Both the position numbers and the translations under genes were made by a program. A stretch of 8,003 nucleotides of DNA, taken from contig DDJR01000060.1 in assembly GCA_002339135.1 (NCBI GenBank), positions 1 to 8,003 of the forward strand, given 5' to 3'. The notes beneath the pieces are model-generated. The model saw nothing but the letters and a program-made list of their open reading frames with translations, had not been told where the DNA came from and did no database searches. Positions 6,177-8,003 of the stretch are shown here, piece by piece. How positions within the stretch are numbered: position 1 is the first letter of the stretch; the number at the start of each line of letters is the position of its first letter. This DNA comes from Flavobacteriales bacterium UBA2619. GTDB taxonomy: Bacteria; Bacteroidota; Bacteroidia; Flavobacteriales_D; Sanyastnellaceae.

Positions 6177-7265
6177 ATGAAAAATTCCACAACGCGCACG
6201 ATTTTACAAATTACGGGAGTTATTTTAGGTCTTTACGCTCTTTACTTCTTTCGAGGCTTGGTAGGGTACCTCCTTGTTTCAGTCGCCCTCAGCTTTGCAG
6301 GAAGACCTGTAGTAAACCTTGTTTCGAAAGTGAAAATAAAAGGGAGGACCCCTTCTTCTTCAGTGGGTGCAATTGTAGCTTTAGCTAGCTTGGTGATGTT
6401 AGGTGGGATTGTCTTGGGAATGTTTGGGCCGCTTGTCACAGCTGAAGCAAAAGTCCTGAATTCTCTAGACCCTCAGCAAATAACCAGCACCGTCAAAAGA
6501 TGGCTCGCTTCTGCTGACTCCTTTTCTGCTCGCCTCAATATTTCAGATCAAAACGCATCCTCCATTCTGACGTCCCACATACAAAACTTAATAGGTCTCG
6601 ATGGTGTTGGAAGTATTTTTACTGGACTATTCGCCTTCCTAGGAAGTGCGTTTATTGCGCTGTTTAGCATTTTATTTATGACTTTCTTTTTCCTCAAAGA
6701 TGCTGGACTTTTCCACAAAATGATCCTGGCACTTACCCCAGAGTCACAGATAGAAAAGATGGAGCACGTCATGGAATCCTCTTCACACTTACTCACCCGT
6801 TATTTTTCAGGGCTCATCGTCCAAATTACAATCGTCACCCTCATGGTTTCATCTGGACTGGCAATCATCGGGGCATCTAACGCCTTTCTCCTGGGCTTTA
6901 TAGCAGGTCTCTTTAACCTCATTCCCTATCTGGGACCACTTGCCTCGACGGCACTAGGCTTAACCATCGTTGCAACAACATACGAAGGAGATCCCTCAGG
7001 TTGGGGCTTTCACATCCTCTGTGCTGGAACCGTCTATGGGATGACACAACTTGTAGACAATTTCTTCACACAACCATTTATATTCTCAAACAGAGTCATG
7101 GCACATCCCCTTGAGATTTTCATCATCATTAGTATGGCCGGCCTCCTAGGAGGCGTAGCTGGAATGGTCATCGCCATCCCAGGATACACATTAATACGGA
7201 TTGTTGCCCGAGAATTCCTCTCTGGATTCAAGTTTGTGGATGCCTTAACGGGGAAGATGAAGTAA
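6177..7265 (+). CDS. AI-2E/PerM family membrane transporter (UPF0118)
   Basis: This 362-residue inner-membrane protein has the family's layout. An N-terminal hydrophobic block (about 8-26, 29-47 and 62-88) is followed by a soluble helical region of roughly 60 residues (89-148), which has a short insertion of low similarity. The conserved C-terminal half then spans about 150-173, 210-232, 236-268, 278-294 and 312-342. Hallmarks are GFIAGLFNLIPYLGP (240-254) and DNFFTQPFIFSNRVMAHPL (294-312), followed by GGVAGMVIAIPGY (325-337). The family is named after a member proposed to export autoinducer-2. Other members act as Na+/H+ antiporters or are uncharacterised, so the substrate is unknown. The ATG at 6177 precedes a short polar stretch and the first membrane helix, as expected. 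It lies between the SixA-like gene and pyrG; no clear -7 element is seen in the 57 bases before it. Confidence 0.9.
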   Translation: MKNSTTRTILQITGVILGLYALYFFRGLVGYLLVSVALSFAGRPVVNLVSKVKIKGRTPSSSVGAIVALASLVMLGGIVLGMFGPLVTAEAKVLNSLDPQQITSTVKRWLASADSFSARLNISDQNASSILTSHIQNLIGLDGVGSIFTGLFAFLGSAFIALFSILFMTFFFLKDAGLFHKMILALTPESQIEKMEHVMESSSHLLTRYFSGLIVQITIVTLMVSSGLAIIGASNAFLLGFIAGLFNLIPYLGPLASTALGLTIVATTYEGDPSGWGFHILCAGTVYGMTQLVDNFFTQPFIFSNRVMAHPLEIFIIISMAGLLGGVAGMVIAIPGYTLIRIVAREFLSGFKFVDALTGKMK

Positions 7266-7303
7266 TCACACTCTCAAAAATGAAATAAAGTTATAAATAT
7301 GTT

Positions 7304-7313
7304 CGCAACAGTC
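7304..7313 (+). repeat. CGCAACAGTC direct repeat bracketing the pyrG promoter (copy 1)
   Basis: CGCAACAGTC occurs here, just upstream of the -33 element, and again at 7419-7428 in codons 16-19 of pyrG. A shorter copy, AACAGT, lies at 7320-7325 between the -33 and -7 elements. The repeats could be binding half-sites around the promoter, but a 10-base repeat at this distance is only mildly unlikely by chance. Confidence 0.25.
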
Positions 7314-7314
7314 A

Positions 7315-7342
7315 TTTGTAACAGTTGTTTCTTCTAACTTTG
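7315..7342 (+). promoter_or_regulatory. pyrG promoter (Bacteroidota -33/-7 type)
   Basis: TTTG at 7315-7318 and TAACTTTG at 7335-7342 match the Bacteroidota consensus TTTG / TAnnTTTG. The 16-base spacer is one short of the usual range. The -7 element is perfect and lies 31 bases before the start codon. Transcription is predicted to begin a few bases downstream, within or next to the CCCC tract at 7345-7348. No strong terminator is visible after the preceding gene, so read-through may add to pyrG expression. Confidence 0.65.
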
Positions 7343-7345
7343 TAC

Positions 7346-7370
7346 CCCGTATTCACACTTCGAATTCGGG
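7346..7370 (+). promoter_or_regulatory. pyrG: pyrG 5' leader hairpin next to the start codon
   Basis: CCCGTATTC (7346-7354) and GAATTCGGG (7362-7370) are complementary at eight of nine positions, with one U-U mismatch and a 7-base loop. The 5' arm begins at the predicted transcription start. The 3' arm ends three bases before the ATG and contains the only G-rich, ribosome-binding-like bases (GGGA). Folding would therefore hide the initiation region. I infer a regulatory leader. A DNA-level operator overlapping the start site is the main alternative. Confidence 0.5.
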
Positions 7371-7373
7371 AAC

Positions 7374-8003
7374 ATGCCACTAACACATTCTTCTTCTTCA
7401 GACACCCCACCAAAGGGACGCAACAGTCGCTATATTTTCGTCACTGGAGGAGTAAGCTCTAGCTTAGGAAAAGGCATTGTAAGCGCTTCTTTGGCAAAGC
7501 TACTTCAAGCGCGTGGGTACAGAGTAACCATACAGAAACTAGACCCATATATAAACGTTGACCCTGGAACTTTAAATCCATATGAGCATGGCGAGTGCTA
7601 TGTAACGGTTGATGGGGCTGAAACAGATTTAGATTTAGGGCACTACGAAAGATTTCTAAACGTATGTACAACGCAGGCCAACAACATTACGACTGGGCGG
7701 ATCTATCAATCAGTTATCAACAAAGAGAGGCAGGGTGAGTATCTAGGGAAGACTGTGCAAATCATTCCACACATCACCGACGAAATCAAGAGATGTGTAC
7801 AGATATTGGGTTCTGAATCAGAGTTTGATTTTGTAATCACTGAAATTGGCGGAACTGTAGGAGACATCGAATCTTTACCTTACATCGAGGCCGTAAGACA
7901 AATGAAGTGGGAAAGCCCTGATGACACTTTAGTCATTCATCTTACACTCGTTCCATATTTGAGTGCTGCAGGAGAACTGAAAACAAAACCCACCCAACAC
8001 TCT
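7374..8003 (+). CDS. pyrG: CTP synthase, N-terminal 210 codons (3' end outside window)
   Basis: PyrG makes CTP from UTP, ATP and glutamine, the last step of de novo pyrimidine nucleotide synthesis. The window covers most of the synthetase (ammonia ligase) domain. The glutaminase domain of the roughly 540-residue enzyme lies beyond the end. Visible are the P-loop-like TGGVSSSLGKG (24-34, with K33), KLDPYINVDPGT (55-66), ETDLDLGHYERF (83-94), whose D85 matches E. coli Mg-binding D72, ITEIGGTVGDIESLP and the C-terminal KTKPTQHS, which holds UTP-site residues. NPYEHGECYVT is the Bacteroidota form. The protein has about 15 extra residues before YIFVTGG compared with E. coli, rich in Ser, Thr and Pro. 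No other ATG, GTG or TTG lies in frame between 7374 and the conserved core, so this start is effectively forced. The frame is open to the last base. Confidence 0.96.
   Translation, partial: MPLTHSSSSDTPPKGRNSRYIFVTGGVSSSLGKGIVSASLAKLLQARGYRVTIQKLDPYINVDPGTLNPYEHGECYVTVDGAETDLDLGHYERFLNVCTTQANNITTGRIYQSVINKERQGEYLGKTVQIIPHITDEIKRCVQILGSESEFDFVITEIGGTVGDIESLPYIEAVRQMKWESPDDTLVIHLTLVPYLSAAGELKTKPTQHS

Overview
The window looks like a housekeeping segment of a Bacteroidota chromosome, probably a Flavobacteriales-like lineage. The reasons are: TAnnTTTG-type -7 promoter elements in front of pyrG and the dtxR-like gene; weak or absent Shine-Dalgarno sequences; a CTP synthase N-terminus of the Bacteroidota type (NPYEHGECYVT); a Bacteroidota-type Mpl ligase; and menaquinone biosynthesis. 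The DNA is moderately AT-rich and densely coding. No gap between genes exceeds about 110 bases. I see no transposon, prophage, CRISPR array, tRNA or rRNA.

Layout, left to right. (1) The 3' part of a menG/ubiE methyltransferase gene overlaps aroA (EPSP synthase) in an ATGA junction. They form one plus-strand unit that links chorismate supply to the last step of menaquinone synthesis. (2) A convergent minus-strand gene encodes an EI24/CysZ-like membrane protein. Two small hairpins at the junction may terminate the facing transcripts. (3) Divergent from it is mpl, a peptidoglycan-recycling Mur ligase. (4) A minus-strand pair, a DtxR/MntR-family metalloregulator followed by a ZIP metal transporter, overlaps by 14 bases and is surely one operon. 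Its promoter carries a perfect 7-5-7 inverted repeat covering the -7 element, a strong candidate for an autoregulatory operator. (5) Divergent from the regulator is a SixA-type histidine phosphatase, followed by an AI-2E/PerM-family membrane protein. (6) The window ends inside pyrG (CTP synthase, first 210 codons).

I do not see an undescribed multi-gene system. The most interesting signal is regulatory. The pyrG leader contains an imperfect 9-bp inverted repeat. Its 5' arm starts in a CCCC tract where the -7 element predicts transcription to begin, and its 3' arm ends three bases before the start codon. That arrangement suggests a CTP-responsive leader of the start-site-switching type known from enterobacterial pyrC/pyrD. 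It is inference here and untested. The second most interesting signal is the metalloregulator operator. The third is an EPSP synthase whose active-site loop differs from the glyphosate-sensitive class at two known tolerance positions.
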